The notes below the pieces were generated by a model. That model did not search any database and was not told the DNA's origin. It saw only the letters and a program-made list of their open reading frames with translations. The position numbers were made by a program, and so were the translations under genes. Source: an uncultured Roseobacter sp. (GTDB lineage: Bacteria; Pseudomonadota; Alphaproteobacteria; Rhodobacterales; Rhodobacteraceae). From it: 64,000 nt of DNA. The stretch is taken from positions 124,001 to 188,000 of the forward strand of contig NZ_CANLKW010000001.1 in NCBI RefSeq assembly GCF_947491795.1, read 5' to 3'. Below are positions 8,667-17,345 of this stretch, in pieces (the stretch's first letter is position 1; each line of letters opens with the position of its first letter).

Positions 8667-10445
8667 ATGCGCGCGATTTCATTTGCTATTGGCCGGATAT
8701 CTACGCTGCACATCGTCGTCGTTGTGCTGTCGCTGATCATGACCTTCAGCGCCTGGCAGTTTTCCAAAGCACAGTCGGAAAAACGCATCGAGCAGCGGTT
8801 CAATGCCGCAAGCGAACAGATTGTCGGGCTGATTGAGGCGCGTCTGCAAAAATACGAGGACGCGCTCTGGGGCGGGGTCTCCACGATCGAATCGCACGGG
8901 GGCGATGTGACGCTCTCCCAATGGCGCGCCTTTGCCAGAAACCTGCGGATTGATGAAAAGTATCCCGGGATCAACGGGATTGGTGTCATCCATTTTCTGA
9001 CCGACGCAACGATGGACGGCTATATGCAGGCGCGCCGGGCCGAACGGCCCGGGTATGCCGTTTTTCCGGAGCACAGCGAGCCGGTCTATATGCCGATCTC
9101 ATTTATCGAGCCGGAGGCGGCGAATGCCGCAGCCGTGGGGCTGGATGTGGCGCATGAGCTGAACCGGCGCACCGCGGCGCTGGCCAGCCGCGATACAGGC
9201 CAGGCGCAGATCACCGGGCCGATTGTTCTGGTGCAGGACGCGGCCTCGACCCCGGGGTTTTTGTTCTATGTACCGTTTTACCGGAACGGGCCGGAGGCAG
9301 ATGCGACTACGCGTCAGACAGAGTTCCGGGGTCTGGTGTATGCCCCCTTTGTGGTGCGCAATCTGATGGACGGGCTTTTGTCCAAGGACCTGCGCCAGGT
9401 CAGCGTCAGTATTTCGGATGCGGGCCAGACGATCTATGATGAACATACCAGTGCCGAGGTCCTGCATGACCCGGATCCCATGTTCACGGAAACCGTTACG
9501 ATGGATATCTACGGGCGTACCTGGTCGCTGGATGTAAGGTCCAACCTGGCGTTTCGCGCGCAAAACACCTATGCGCAGCCGACCATGATCCTGATCGGCG
9601 GGCTGCTGATCGAAGGGCTGATCGTGCTGCTGCTGGTTCTGATGGCGCGGGCCAACAAACACGCGGTTGCCTACGCCGACCAGGTGACAGAGGACCTGCG
9701 GCTGGAAAAGCAGAAACTGATGCGCACCAACGAGGAACTGGAGCAGTTTGCCTATGCCGCCTCGCATGACCTCAAGACCCCGATCCGGGGCATCGGCGGC
9801 CTGACCGAGATGATGAAAGAGGATCTGGAGGAATATCTGTCCTCGCCGGGGGCCAATCCGGAGGTATCTCTCAGCCTCGATCTGATCCTCGACCGGGTGG
9901 AACGTATGAACGAGCTGACGACGGCGATCATCGAATTCTCACGCACAGGGCGACCGCTGGCGGACAGCGAACCGCTGAGGCTCGGCGCGCTGGCGGATGC
10001 GCTGACCTCTGATTTCGAGCTGCAGCCCGGGCAGGTCCTTCTGGACAGCGCGGTGGAAGTCATTGGCGTGGATCCGGTCGGGCTGCGGCGTGTGCTGGAG
10101 AACCTTGTCGGCAACGCGGTCAAATATCACGAAAAGACCGGGGATCTTCGGGTGGTGATTTCCTGTGCAGAGGACGGGGACAATTTTGAATTTTCGGTAT
10201 CGGACAACGGTCCGGGGATTGATCCGAAATTCCACACCCGCGTTTTCGAGATGTTCCAGACGCTGCGCGAAGGGGATGCGCCGGAAAGCAGTGGTATCGG
10301 CCTCGCGATCGTCAAGAAAGCAGTCGGAATTCATGGCGGAGAGGTCAGGCTCGACTCTGCCTGTGGCCAGGGAACGACATTCCATTTCCCCTGGCCGAAA
10401 ACCCCGGGGTCAGTCACGCCTGCCCGTTCTGAGGCAGCAGCATGA
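8667..10445 (+). CDS. CHASE-domain sensor histidine kinase
   Basis: The 592-residue protein from this start has a membrane segment at about 11-30, a periplasmic CHASE domain (about 65-260), and a second membrane segment near 307-328. A HisKA helix follows with the phospho-acceptor in AASHDLKTP (His367), then an ATPase domain with N box (ENLVGNAVKYH), G1 (DNGPGI) and G2 (GIGLAIVKK). CHASE domains bind small extracellular ligands; the ligand here is unknown. The frame is open from 8346, but the residues before 8667 resemble no signal sequence and this ATG places the first membrane helix near the N-terminus. Starts at 8634 or 8637 are alternatives. It is coupled to the following response regulator, its likely partner. 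Confidence 0.85.
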   Translation: MRAISFAIGRISTLHIVVVVLSLIMTFSAWQFSKAQSEKRIEQRFNAASEQIVGLIEARLQKYEDALWGGVSTIESHGGDVTLSQWRAFARNLRIDEKYPGINGIGVIHFLTDATMDGYMQARRAERPGYAVFPEHSEPVYMPISFIEPEAANAAAVGLDVAHELNRRTAALASRDTGQAQITGPIVLVQDAASTPGFLFYVPFYRNGPEADATTRQTEFRGLVYAPFVVRNLMDGLLSKDLRQVSVSISDAGQTIYDEHTSAEVLHDPDPMFTETVTMDIYGRTWSLDVRSNLAFRAQNTYAQPTMILIGGLLIEGLIVLLLVLMARANKHAVAYADQVTEDLRLEKQKLMRTNEELEQFAYAASHDLKTPIRGIGGLTEMMKEDLEEYLSSPGANPEVSLSLDLILDRVERMNELTTAIIEFSRTGRPLADSEPLRLGALADALTSDFELQPGQVLLDSAVEVIGVDPVGLRRVLENLVGNAVKYHEKTGDLRVVISCAEDGDNFEFSVSDNGPGIDPKFHTRVFEMFQTLREGDAPESSGIGLAIVKKAVGIHGGEVRLDSACGQGTTFHFPWPKTPGSVTPARSEAAA

Positions 10446-10455
10446 GGAGATGCAG

Positions 10456-10872
10456 ATGAACATTCTGCTTGTTGAGGACAACGACGTTGACGCAATGATG
10501 TTTGACCGCGCACTGAGAGATGCGCGCAGTGACAACACAGTGGTGCGGGCGCGCGACGGTGTTGAAGCGCTTGAAGTCCTGAACCAGCAGGATCCTCCCT
10601 TTGCTGCCGGTGCTCCCTTTGTGGTGCTGCTGGACATCAATATGCCGCGCATGAACGGGCATGAATTTCTGCAGGAGCTGCGGGCCGACGACAGGATATC
10701 ACTGGTGACCGTGGTCGTTGTGACCACATCCAGCGACCAGGGTGACATAGAACGCGCCTATGAGCGCCATGCCAGCGGATACCTTGTCAAACCGTCGCGA
10801 AAATCAGAGATGACCAGAGTAATCGACTGTCTGACCGACTACTGGGACCGGTGCGAGCGCCCCCTTCACTGA
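10456..10872 (+). CDS. CheY-like single-domain response regulator
   Basis: This 138-residue receiver-only protein has the acidic pair in LLVEDND (Glu7, Asp8), the phosphorylation site Asp60 in LLDINMPRMNG, the switch Thr in VVVVTTSSD and the conserved Lys in YLVKPS. It resembles Rcp1-type regulators that pair with kinases through phosphotransfer and lack an output domain. The start was chosen because GAGGAG (10444-10449), overlapping the kinase stop, lies six bases from this ATG; the ATG at 10450 is too close to it. The output probably goes through another protein not in the window. Confidence 0.85.
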   Translation: MNILLVEDNDVDAMMFDRALRDARSDNTVVRARDGVEALEVLNQQDPPFAAGAPFVVLLDINMPRMNGHEFLQELRADDRISLVTVVVVTTSSDQGDIERAYERHASGYLVKPSRKSEMTRVIDCLTDYWDRCERPLH

Positions 10873-11484
10873 GGTGGCATACACAGCCTCGGTTGGTTTT
10901 GTCGGGCTGCGGAACGGCAGGGGTGTCCTTGCCTGCGCGTTGTGGGACATCCGCGTGACGGCGATGACATGGTTCAGCCTCTGGCAGGCATACTGCCCGG
11001 GCCCGGGTTGACTGGAAACTCCTTTTGCCTTGCCGGTAACACCGGTCTGGCCGGTGACGGGCTGCATGCCGCCGGACTGCATTGTCGTGAAACGCCTGGT
11101 CGCCCCGCGGCGAGCTCCAGGGCCCTTGCCGCATGCTGTCGGGGAAATTCTGCTGACTGTTCGCAGCTCCTTTTCATGGCCGGTGCAGGGTGCACAGCTC
11201 CCAGCATCGCACGCCCGAAGCGAATGCCGGGGCACAGTGGTCGCAGTTCCGCCTGGGGGCGCGATCCGGTTGTGGTCTGCCGGGGTCCGGAAACCCGGCC
11301 GTGATCCGTGTGACAGTCGCGGGTTGCATTTCTCGGGGCCCTCTGACCGGGCCTGCGCGGTATGCGGCAGAGCGCATATTGCACCGGGGTGAAAAGGGCC
11401 TCTTGCACCTTGAGCCCGACCCAAATAGAAGGGCGGAAATCTATGCACGCGCCGCCCGGCGCGCCTTATTCATATGGAGCAAAC
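10873..11484. other. 612-bp gene-free GC-rich spacer before tig
   Basis: Several frames stay open on both strands only because the DNA is GC-rich. None gives a recognisable protein, and they are rich in Arg, Pro, Gly and Cys. I found no tRNA. A possible tig promoter lies near the end: TTGCAC (11403-11408), 17 bases, TAGAAG (11426-11431). Confidence 0.5.
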
Positions 11485-12816
11485 ATGCAGGTCACTGAGA
11501 CGCTGAACGAAGGTCTGAAACGCGGCTATGCCATCAAGGTCACGGCCGCCGAGCTTGAGGCCAGGGTCAACGAGAAACTGGCCGAGGCGCAGCCCGAGGT
11601 CGAAATGAAGGGCTTTCGCAAGGGCAAAGTCCCGATGGCGCTTTTGAAAAAGCAGTTTGGCCAGCGTGTGATGGGCGAAGCGATGCAGGAGAGCATCGAC
11701 GGCGCGATGAACGAACACTTTGATAAATCAGGCGACCGCCCCGCGATGCAGCCCGAGGTCAAGATGACCAATGAGGACTGGAAAGAGGGCGACGACGTCG
11801 AGGTAGAGATGTCCTATGAGGCGCTGCCGGCCATTCCGGAAGTTGATTTCTCCGCGATCAAACTGGAGAAAATGGTTGTGAAGGCCGAAGATGAGGCCGT
11901 GAACGAAGCGCTGGCGAACCTTGCCGAGACGGCTCAGGATTTCAAGGCACGCAAAAAGGGCTCCAAGGCGAAAGACGGCGACCAGGTGGTCATGGATTTC
12001 GTGGGCAAGGTCGATGGTGAGGCCTTTGACGGTGGCTCCGCCGAGGATTACCCGCTGACGCTGGGCTCCAACTCCTTTATTCCGGGCTTTGAAGAGCAGC
12101 TGGTTGGTGTGAAAGCGGGCGAGGAAAAGGTTGTGACCGTATCCTTCCCCGAAGACTATCAGGCGGAGAACCTGGCTGGCAAAGAAGCCCAGTTCGACTG
12201 CACCATCAAAGAGGTCAAAGGCCCGGTCGCCGCGGAGATCAACGACGAGCTGGCCACAAAGTTCGGTGCAGAGGATCTGGAAGGTCTGAAGGCCCAGATC
12301 TCTGAGCGTCTGGAAGCAGAATACGCTGGGGCGGCCCGCGCGGTAATGAAACGCGGCCTGCTGGATGCACTGGACGATATGGTGGATTTCGATCTGCCGC
12401 CGGCGCTGGTCGATGCGGAAGCCGGTCAGATTGCACACCAGCTCTGGCACGAGGATAACCCGGATGTGGAAGGCCACGACCACCCCGATATCGAAGCCAC
12501 AGACGAGCACAAAAAGCTGGCATCGCGCCGCGTGCGTCTGGGCCTGCTGCTGGCCGAGATCGGCCAGAAGGCCGAGGTTCAGGTCTCTGATGCAGAGATG
12601 ACCCAGGCGATCATGGCGCAGGCGCGTCAGTACCCGGGCCAGGAGCGTCAGTTCTTTGAGTTCGTGCAGCAGAACCAGCAGATGCAGCAGCAGCTGCGCG
12701 CGCCTCTGTTCGAGGACAAGGTCGTCGATCACATCTTTGAGGGCGCTGAAGTGTCCGAAAAGGAAGTATCCAAGGACGATCTGCAAAAGGCCGTCGAGGC
12801 GCTCGACGACGCCTGA
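11485..12816 (+). CDS. tig: Trigger factor
   Basis: The 443-residue protein matches the ribosome-bound chaperone and peptidyl-prolyl isomerase in length and motifs. The ribosome-binding loop signature GFRKGKVP is at 43-50. The FKBP-type domain spans about 160-245 ([38 protein letters not shown]). The remainder is the helical C-terminal cradle domain. It binds nascent chains at the exit tunnel. GGAG (11476-11479) precedes the chosen ATG; upstream in-frame codons give an unlikely extension. The gene stands alone with its own terminator. Confidence 0.95.
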   Translation: MQVTETLNEGLKRGYAIKVTAAELEARVNEKLAEAQPEVEMKGFRKGKVPMALLKKQFGQRVMGEAMQESIDGAMNEHFDKSGDRPAMQPEVKMTNEDWKEGDDVEVEMSYEALPAIPEVDFSAIKLEKMVVKAEDEAVNEALANLAETAQDFKARKKGSKAKDGDQVVMDFVGKVDGEAFDGGSAEDYPLTLGSNSFIPGFEEQLVGVKAGEEKVVTVSFPEDYQAENLAGKEAQFDCTIKEVKGPVAAEINDELATKFGAEDLEGLKAQISERLEAEYAGAARAVMKRGLLDALDDMVDFDLPPALVDAEAGQIAHQLWHEDNPDVEGHDHPDIEATDEHKKLASRRVRLGLLLAEIGQKAEVQVSDAEMTQAIMAQARQYPGQERQFFEFVQQNQQMQQQLRAPLFEDKVVDHIFEGAEVSEKEVSKDDLQKAVEALDDA

Positions 12817-12838
12817 TCTGATCAGACCTGTTTTTCGG

Positions 12839-12873
12839 AAGGCCGGTGTTCAGATGGACGCCGGCCTTTTTTG
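12839..12873 (+). terminator. Intrinsic terminator of tig
   Basis: The stem GGCCGGTG (12841-12848) pairs with CGCCGGCC (12859-12866), with one wobble pair, extended by AA/TT, and is followed by a run of T (12867-12872). Confidence 0.9.
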
Positions 12874-13012
12874 TTGCGGTTTGCAGGGTACAGCGAATGC
12901 ATTCTGCGGGACGGGCGCCGCGGGTGACTGTCAGCTGTGGCTTTGCAACAGGGGCAGGGTGGCAGGCGTTCAGCACCCGCCAGGCCCGCTGGTGGTCGCC
13001 TCAGGTGAAACG

Positions 13013-14338
13013 TCAGGAAACCCGCCTGCGCGCGGGGCCCGCCCGGACGGGGGAACTGCCCGGCAGGGCCGCTGTGCGACTTGCCGTGACGCTCGCCTCA
13101 TCAGGCAGTACCGGACCAAAGTGCTGCGCCTCGGGCGGGCAATGCGCCTCCAGCATGCCTTCAAAGGCGGCAAAGAGCTTTTGCATATGGGCTTCTTTGT
13201 AGGGAAAGGTGGTTTTGCAATCCATGTCATGCACGATCAGCGCGTTGTCCACTTCGAAAACCACCAGATTGCCCTCTGCATCTTCGGTACAGTCCAGGCC
13301 GAAATAGTCGAGCCCCAGCCTCTCTGCCATGGCGTCAAAGGCGGCCGCATGACGCGCGCCGAACGCCTCGGGGAAACTCTGCATGAACTGCGCTTCTTCA
13401 CGGCGCTTGTCTTCGGAAGCGCTCATGTCCGAGTTCAGATACCAGACGTCCCACTGATCGGCGATGGCCATGTGGCAGGCAAAGGCCTGCCCGCCGATAA
13501 CAACGACGCGGAATTTGCGGAACCGTCCGTCCGACCGGGTGGCGTAGTCGATGAATTCCGACACGTAGAATTCGGCCTCATCGCGCCGGTTCAGGTAGGC
13601 CTGGAAATCTGCGGGTGTGTCGATCTTCTCCAGCCCCAGACCCGCGTGCGAGCCCACGGGGCGGCAGACAAAGGGATAGGTGCCGATGGCCGCGTCCAGA
13701 AGCCCGGAGCCGGTGCCATCCCGGAGCATAGCGCACAGGGTGTCCCGCCCCAGGCGCAGTGTTCTGGGCACATGCACGCCGGGCACATCCTGCAACAGAT
13801 CGGGCAGGGTGTCCCGCTCGGGTTTGATCAGCGTTTCCGGCAGATTAAGGACCTGCACGCCGCTGTTCCTGCTCATAAAACGCACGGTTTCCCAGGCCGC
13901 TTCGGCGTTTTCGGCATCCGCAGGCATGGCGCAGAAGGCCACGTCATGCGGCGGCAGGCGATATGCGTCGCGGGCCGGTGTTTCCGAGCCCAGATAATAG
14001 GTCACAATGTCAAAAGTATCGCCGGGCAGCAGAAATTCGATCGGAGTATTGCCGCCCATATGAATCGGGGCGGCATAGACCAGTACCCTGCGCCGGGCGG
14101 GGCCTGTCCGGTGCGTGCGGTAGACCCGGCAGGCGTCAAGGGCCAGAGACTGCCAGTACAGGCCCTGTTCTGCGTGTCCCAACAGCTGTGTGATGACCGA
14201 AAGATCCATGAGAGTGCTGGCGGAGGCTGTTCCACCGGCGTATTGCGCTGCCAGTTCGCTTTCCAGCAGGTGCAGATCTGCGCCGCTGTAAGCAAGGCGC
14301 GTCAGGGCCGCGAGGCCAAGTCTGGGCTGAGGTTCCAT
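13013..14338 (-). CDS. Orphan ATP-grasp amide ligase-like protein
   Basis: The 441-residue protein carries an ATP-grasp core in its second half. It shows a glycine-rich ATP loop (FVCRPVGSHAGLGLEKI), the adenine-region strand EFYVSEFIDY, the FRKFRVVVIGGQAFACHMA strand, and the metal-site motif LVVFEVDNALIVH, where Glu and Asp-Asn replace the common E-x-N pair. The N-terminal 90 residues are helical, possibly TPR-like, and are followed by a Rossmann-like region (RRVLVYAAPIHMGGNTPIEF). Such enzymes join a carboxylate to an amine through an acyl-phosphate. No peptide substrate gene is adjacent and the substrate is unknown. The start (MEPQPRL) excludes an unlikely 52-codon upstream extension. The extreme C-terminus (SSPVRAGPARRR) looks disordered. 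Confidence 0.65.
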   Translation of the reverse strand: MEPQPRLGLAALTRLAYSGADLHLLESELAAQYAGGTASASTLMDLSVITQLLGHAEQGLYWQSLALDACRVYRTHRTGPARRRVLVYAAPIHMGGNTPIEFLLPGDTFDIVTYYLGSETPARDAYRLPPHDVAFCAMPADAENAEAAWETVRFMSRNSGVQVLNLPETLIKPERDTLPDLLQDVPGVHVPRTLRLGRDTLCAMLRDGTGSGLLDAAIGTYPFVCRPVGSHAGLGLEKIDTPADFQAYLNRRDEAEFYVSEFIDYATRSDGRFRKFRVVVIGGQAFACHMAIADQWDVWYLNSDMSASEDKRREEAQFMQSFPEAFGARHAAAFDAMAERLGLDYFGLDCTEDAEGNLVVFEVDNALIVHDMDCKTTFPYKEAHMQKLFAAFEGMLEAHCPPEAQHFGPVLPDEASVTASRTAALPGSSPVRAGPARRRVS

Positions 14339-14462
14339 TCTGGTTCCCGTATGTTTGCTGCCGGGACCCTGACACAGGCGTCTTAAGTTTCTGTATATTT
14401 GCGCAGGACAGGGTTTCACGTTCTGGTGAAACCCGGCGCTGCTGCTTTGACCCGGCGCGCAT

Positions 14463-14492
14463 AAAAAAAGCCGGGCGCAGGGCCCGGCTTTC
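14463..14492 (-). terminator. Intrinsic terminator of rpsF-rpsR-rplI
   Basis: Read on the minus strand, AAAGCCGGGC / GCCCGGCTTT forms a perfect stem around a CTGC-type loop and is followed by a run of T (complement of the A tract at 14463-14469). It lies just after the rplI stop. Confidence 0.9.
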
Positions 14493-14514
14493 ATTCTGTT
14501 TTCTGCGTGGAAGA

Positions 14515-15174
14515 TCAGGCCTTGCCGGCTGTGTCTTCCTGATCGCCGGATGCGGCTTCGTCGCTTGCGGTGTCGTCGGAGGCAACACCGGCAGCTTCGG
14601 CCAGGTCTTCGTCGTCGGATGCGGCTGCACCGATATCGTCAAAGAGTTCCTGGATTTCGAATTCCGCTGCGGCTTCTTCTTCGGCGGCAAGCTCCTGAAT
14701 GGATTTGCCGGATGCCTGAAGCTCGGCCTCTTCGGGGGAACGGGCGACGTTCAGCTCGATGGTGGCTTCAACTTCGGGGTGCAGCACGATCTGTACCGCG
14801 TGCAGACCCAGCTCTTTGATCGGGCTGAGCGCAACCTGCTTGCGGTCGACAGAGAAACCGGCCTCGGTTGCGGCATCGGCGGCGTCACGGGTGGTGACAG
14901 AGCCATACAGCGCGCCGGAATCGGAAGCGGAGCGAATCACGATGAACTGCTGACCGTTCAGCTTTTCAGCCAGGGATTCAGCTTCTTTCTTCGTTTCAAG
15001 GTTGCGGGCCTCAAGCTGTGCCTTCTGCTGCTCAAAGGCTTCGATGTTGGCTTTGGAAGCCGACAGCGCCTTGCCCTGAGGCAGCAGGAAGTTACGGGCA
15101 TAGCCCGGCTTGACGTCCACCACTTCGCCCATCTGGCCAAGTTTGGCAACGCGTTCGAGAAGGATAACCTGCAT
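14515..15174 (-). CDS. rplI: 50S ribosomal protein L9 with long acidic C-terminal tail
   Basis: The N-terminal domain is typical of L9 ([32 protein letters not shown]), then the long connecting helix ([26 protein letters not shown]) and the C-terminal RNA-binding domain to about residue 148. L9 binds 23S rRNA at the base of the L1 stalk. The protein is 219 residues against about 150 in most bacteria. The extra 70 residues are almost entirely Glu, Asp, Ala and Ser and are probably disordered. It is the last gene of the rpsF operon, 10 bases after rpsR, and has its own terminator. Confidence 0.95.
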   Translation of the reverse strand: MQVILLERVAKLGQMGEVVDVKPGYARNFLLPQGKALSASKANIEAFEQQKAQLEARNLETKKEAESLAEKLNGQQFIVIRSASDSGALYGSVTTRDAADAATEAGFSVDRKQVALSPIKELGLHAVQIVLHPEVEATIELNVARSPEEAELQASGKSIQELAAEEEAAAEFEIQELFDDIGAAASDDEDLAEAAGVASDDTASDEAASGDQEDTAGKA

Positions 15175-15184
15175 GATGTTCTCC

Positions 15185-15412
15185 TTACTTCACAGCGTAG
15201 GGCAGCAGGGCCAGGAAACGGGCGCGTTTGATGGCACGGGCCAGCTCGCGCTGCTTCTTGGCAGAGACTGCGGTGATACGGGACGGCACGATTTTGCCAC
15301 GCTCAGAGATGTAGCGCTGCAGCAGACGTGTGTCTTTGTAGTCAATTTTCGGCGCGTTGTCGCCCGAGAAGGGGCAGACCTTGCGGCGGCGGAAAAATGG
15401 TTTTGCGGCCAT
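15185..15412 (-). CDS. rpsR: 30S ribosomal protein S18
   Basis: The 75-residue basic protein has the S18 signatures [10 protein letters not shown] and [19 protein letters not shown], then [27 protein letters not shown]. It binds 16S rRNA together with S6, whose gene is just upstream in the same operon. It contains one cysteine in CPFSG rather than a four-Cys zinc site. Spacing to rpsF and rplI is short. Confidence 0.97.
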   Translation of the reverse strand: MAAKPFFRRRKVCPFSGDNAPKIDYKDTRLLQRYISERGKIVPSRITAVSAKKQRELARAIKRARFLALLPYAVK

Positions 15413-15438
15413 GGTTTATGTCCTTTTCCTAAGGCTGA

Positions 15439-15801
15439 TCAACGGCGTTCGCGGCGGTCGCCACGGTCACCACGCTCATCGCGTTTCTGCATCTGAACGG
15501 ATGGCAGCTCCGCGTGCTCATCGACCTTGATGGTCAGAACGCGCATGACGTCATCATGCAGACGCATCAGGCGCTCCATCTCCTGAACGGCCGGTGCCGG
15601 GGCATCCGAGCGCAGGAAGGCATAGTGGCCCTTGCGGTTTTTGTTGATCTTGTAGGCCATCGTTTTGACGCCCCAGTACTCGTGATCCACGAGCGACCCA
15701 CCGTTGTCGGACAGGACAGCACCAAAATGTTCGATCAGCCCTTCGGCCTGCGTGTTGGAAAGATCCTGACGCGCGATCATGACATGCTCATAGAGTGGCA
15801 T
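15439..15801 (-). CDS. rpsF: 30S ribosomal protein S6
   Basis: The 120-residue protein has the S6 pattern MPLYEHVMIARQDLS, WGVKTMAYKINKNRKGHYAFL and RLMRLHDDVMRVLTIKVDE. It pairs with S18 on the 30S platform. The C-terminus is a charged tail rich in Arg, Asp and Glu (KRDERGDRGDRRERR), as seen in other alphaproteobacteria. It is the first gene of the minus-strand operon. GAGGAG precedes the ATG, and an AT-rich TATAAAT lies just before that. Confidence 0.97.
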   Translation of the reverse strand: MPLYEHVMIARQDLSNTQAEGLIEHFGAVLSDNGGSLVDHEYWGVKTMAYKINKNRKGHYAFLRSDAPAPAVQEMERLMRLHDDVMRVLTIKVDEHAELPSVQMQKRDERGDRGDRRERR

Positions 15802-16034
15802 GCGTACTCCTCATTTATATCAGGGCGCATTTCAAAGGCAGGGCCATTCACCTTTTGCGGCCCGGCCACGAGAGACTGCGCGGTTCAGAAAGTCTGCAAA
15901 AGGAAGTGCTGCGTATACACGGTCTGCGGCACAGTGCAAGCCCTGCCGCAGGGCCGGTCCGGGGCAGGCACATCTGCCGGGAAATTGCCCCGGGCCAGCC
16001 CGCTTGCGGTCTTATTTCCGTCTCTTTTGCTGCG

Positions 16035-16051
16035 TTAACTCTTTGTTAACC
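16035..16051 (+). promoter_or_regulatory. CtrA-type box (TTAA-N7-TTAACC)
   Basis: TTAA (16035-16038), seven bases, then TTAACC (16046-16051) matches the full alphaproteobacterial CtrA consensus. It sits 17 bases before the start codon of the downstream membrane protein and almost touches its ribosome binding site. This position suits repression or an unusually short leader. Confidence 0.65.
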
Positions 16052-16068
16052 AGGAGAGGATGTTGACC

Positions 16069-16557
16069 ATGACCAGTGCCGCAGACCCCACCGCTTTTAA
16101 AGCGATTGCCCCGCAGCCTGCCCGCACGCTTGATGGTGGCCGCATGCTGCTGCGCGGTGCGCTTGGCGTGATCGGTGCGGCCCTTGTGCTGACGGCCGTT
16201 GGCCTCTGGGTGGCACCGGGGGCAGACCGGAGCCAGGACCTGATGCTGATCAAGCTGCTGGTTTCAGTGATTGGCGGCATGGCGGGCATCGCCTTTCTGC
16301 AAAGTGCCGTACGTCCCCGGGCGCCGCGTGTCGAAATTGATACGATCCGTCACGAGGTCCGCCTGGTGCGGGTCACCGGTCGCGACCGCTGGGTTCTGGA
16401 GCGCTGCAGCTTTGCGGACCTGACACGGGTCGAGAACTGTGGCGCGCATGTGCAGCTGTGGGGGGCCAATGACACCCTGCTGGCGGAAGTGGCCGCGTCA
16501 GACCGTGTGGCGCACCGTGCGCTGGTCACAGCGCTGCGGGTTGCCGGCAAACTATGA
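16069..16557 (+). CDS. Conserved two-helix membrane protein of unknown function
   Basis: The 162-residue protein has two hydrophobic helices (about 30-50, LLRGALGVIGAALVLTAVGLWV, and 60-78, LIKLLVSVIGGMAGIAFLQ). A soluble, beta-rich domain follows (VEIDTIRHEVRLVRVTGRDRWVLERCSF...LWGANDTLLAEV) that looks like a small PH- or SH3-type barrel. I do not recognise a named family. GGAGAGG gives better spacing to this ATG than to the one at 16060. A CtrA-type box lies directly upstream, so the gene may belong to the CtrA regulon (motility, cell cycle and GTA control in Rhodobacterales). Confidence 0.7.
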   Translation: MTSAADPTAFKAIAPQPARTLDGGRMLLRGALGVIGAALVLTAVGLWVAPGADRSQDLMLIKLLVSVIGGMAGIAFLQSAVRPRAPRVEIDTIRHEVRLVRVTGRDRWVLERCSFADLTRVENCGAHVQLWGANDTLLAEVAASDRVAHRALVTALRVAGKL

Positions 16558-16673
16558 CGGCCCCGCGCACCGGCTGTTCACCAGCGCGCACCTTCTGTTG
16601 ATTTCTGACTGATTGTCTTTGTGCCTGCGGGAACCATGTTACTGGCATGATTCACCCAACATGGAGACACAAC

Positions 16674-17243
16674 ATGAAATCCCTGATCCTCGCCGCCGCG
16701 CTGGCTGCCACCGCCTCTGTTGCAACCGCTGCCGAGAAATACGTCCTCGACGCGAGCCACAGCCAGGTGGTCTTCAGCTATAACCACCTTGGTTTTTCAA
16801 CAACCTATGGCATGTTCTCGGGCTTTGAGGGGGAGATCATGTTTGATCAGGAAAACCCCGCAGCATCTTCTGTGACTGTGGCCATGCCGGTGATGAGCAT
16901 GTTCACCGGCTGGGAAAAGCGCGAAGGTCATTTCATGTCGGGTGACTTTTTCGGCGCTGAAGAAGGTGACATGATCACCTTTTCCTCGACCGCCATTGAA
17001 GTGACAGGCGACAACACCGCCACGATCACCGGTGATCTGACGATGAACGATGTCACGAAGTCTGTTGTTCTGGACGCAAAGCTGAACCAGACAGGTGACC
17101 ATCCGCAGGCGGGCAAACCCTGGGCAGGATTTGATGCGACGGCCACCGTGCTGCGGTCGGATTTTGGTCTGGGTGCCTTTGCGCCTTATGTCAGCGATGA
17201 AGTGGAGATTGTGATTTCGATCGAGGCCATGAAGGCCGGCTGA
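16674..17243 (+). CDS. Periplasmic YceI-family protein
   Basis: The 189-residue protein has a signal peptide (MKSLILAAALAATASVATAA, cleavage after about 20). A YceI lipocalin-like barrel follows: YVLDASHSQVVFSYNHLGFSTTYGMF, then a central block, TKSVVLDAKLNQTG and FGLGAFAPYVSDEVEIVISIE. YceI proteins bind polyisoprenoid chains in the periplasm. The start follows GGAGACACAAC. A second YceI domain is encoded convergently next door, fused to cytochrome b561, so the two probably share a pathway, perhaps quinone or isoprenoid redox chemistry. Confidence 0.9.
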   Translation: MKSLILAAALAATASVATAAEKYVLDASHSQVVFSYNHLGFSTTYGMFSGFEGEIMFDQENPAASSVTVAMPVMSMFTGWEKREGHFMSGDFFGAEEGDMITFSSTAIEVTGDNTATITGDLTMNDVTKSVVLDAKLNQTGDHPQAGKPWAGFDATATVLRSDFGLGAFAPYVSDEVEIVISIEAMKAG

Positions 17244-17267
17244 TCTGTCACAGGTCTGAATTGACAA

Positions 17268-17300
17268 AGCCGCGCCCCGGACCCGGAGCGCGGCTATTTT
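17268..17300 (+). terminator. Terminator between convergent yceI genes
   Basis: AGCCGCGC (17268-17275) pairs with GCGCGGCT (17288-17295), followed by ATTTTCCTTTT. Confidence 0.75.
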
Positions 17301-17345
17301 CCTTTTGTGGGATCTGAGTATTTTAAGAAGGGTGAAGGAGCGGTG

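Noticed and set aside
10804..11448. 214-codon minus-strand frame in the spacer before tig
   Set aside because: Several frames are open on both strands here because stop codons are rare in GC-rich DNA; composition is Arg/Pro/Cys-rich and no motif is seen.
12656..14386. 576-codon plus-strand frame spanning the end of tig and the ATP-grasp gene
   Set aside because: It is a shadow of the minus-strand ATP-grasp gene, whose motifs are clear, and it crosses the tig terminator.
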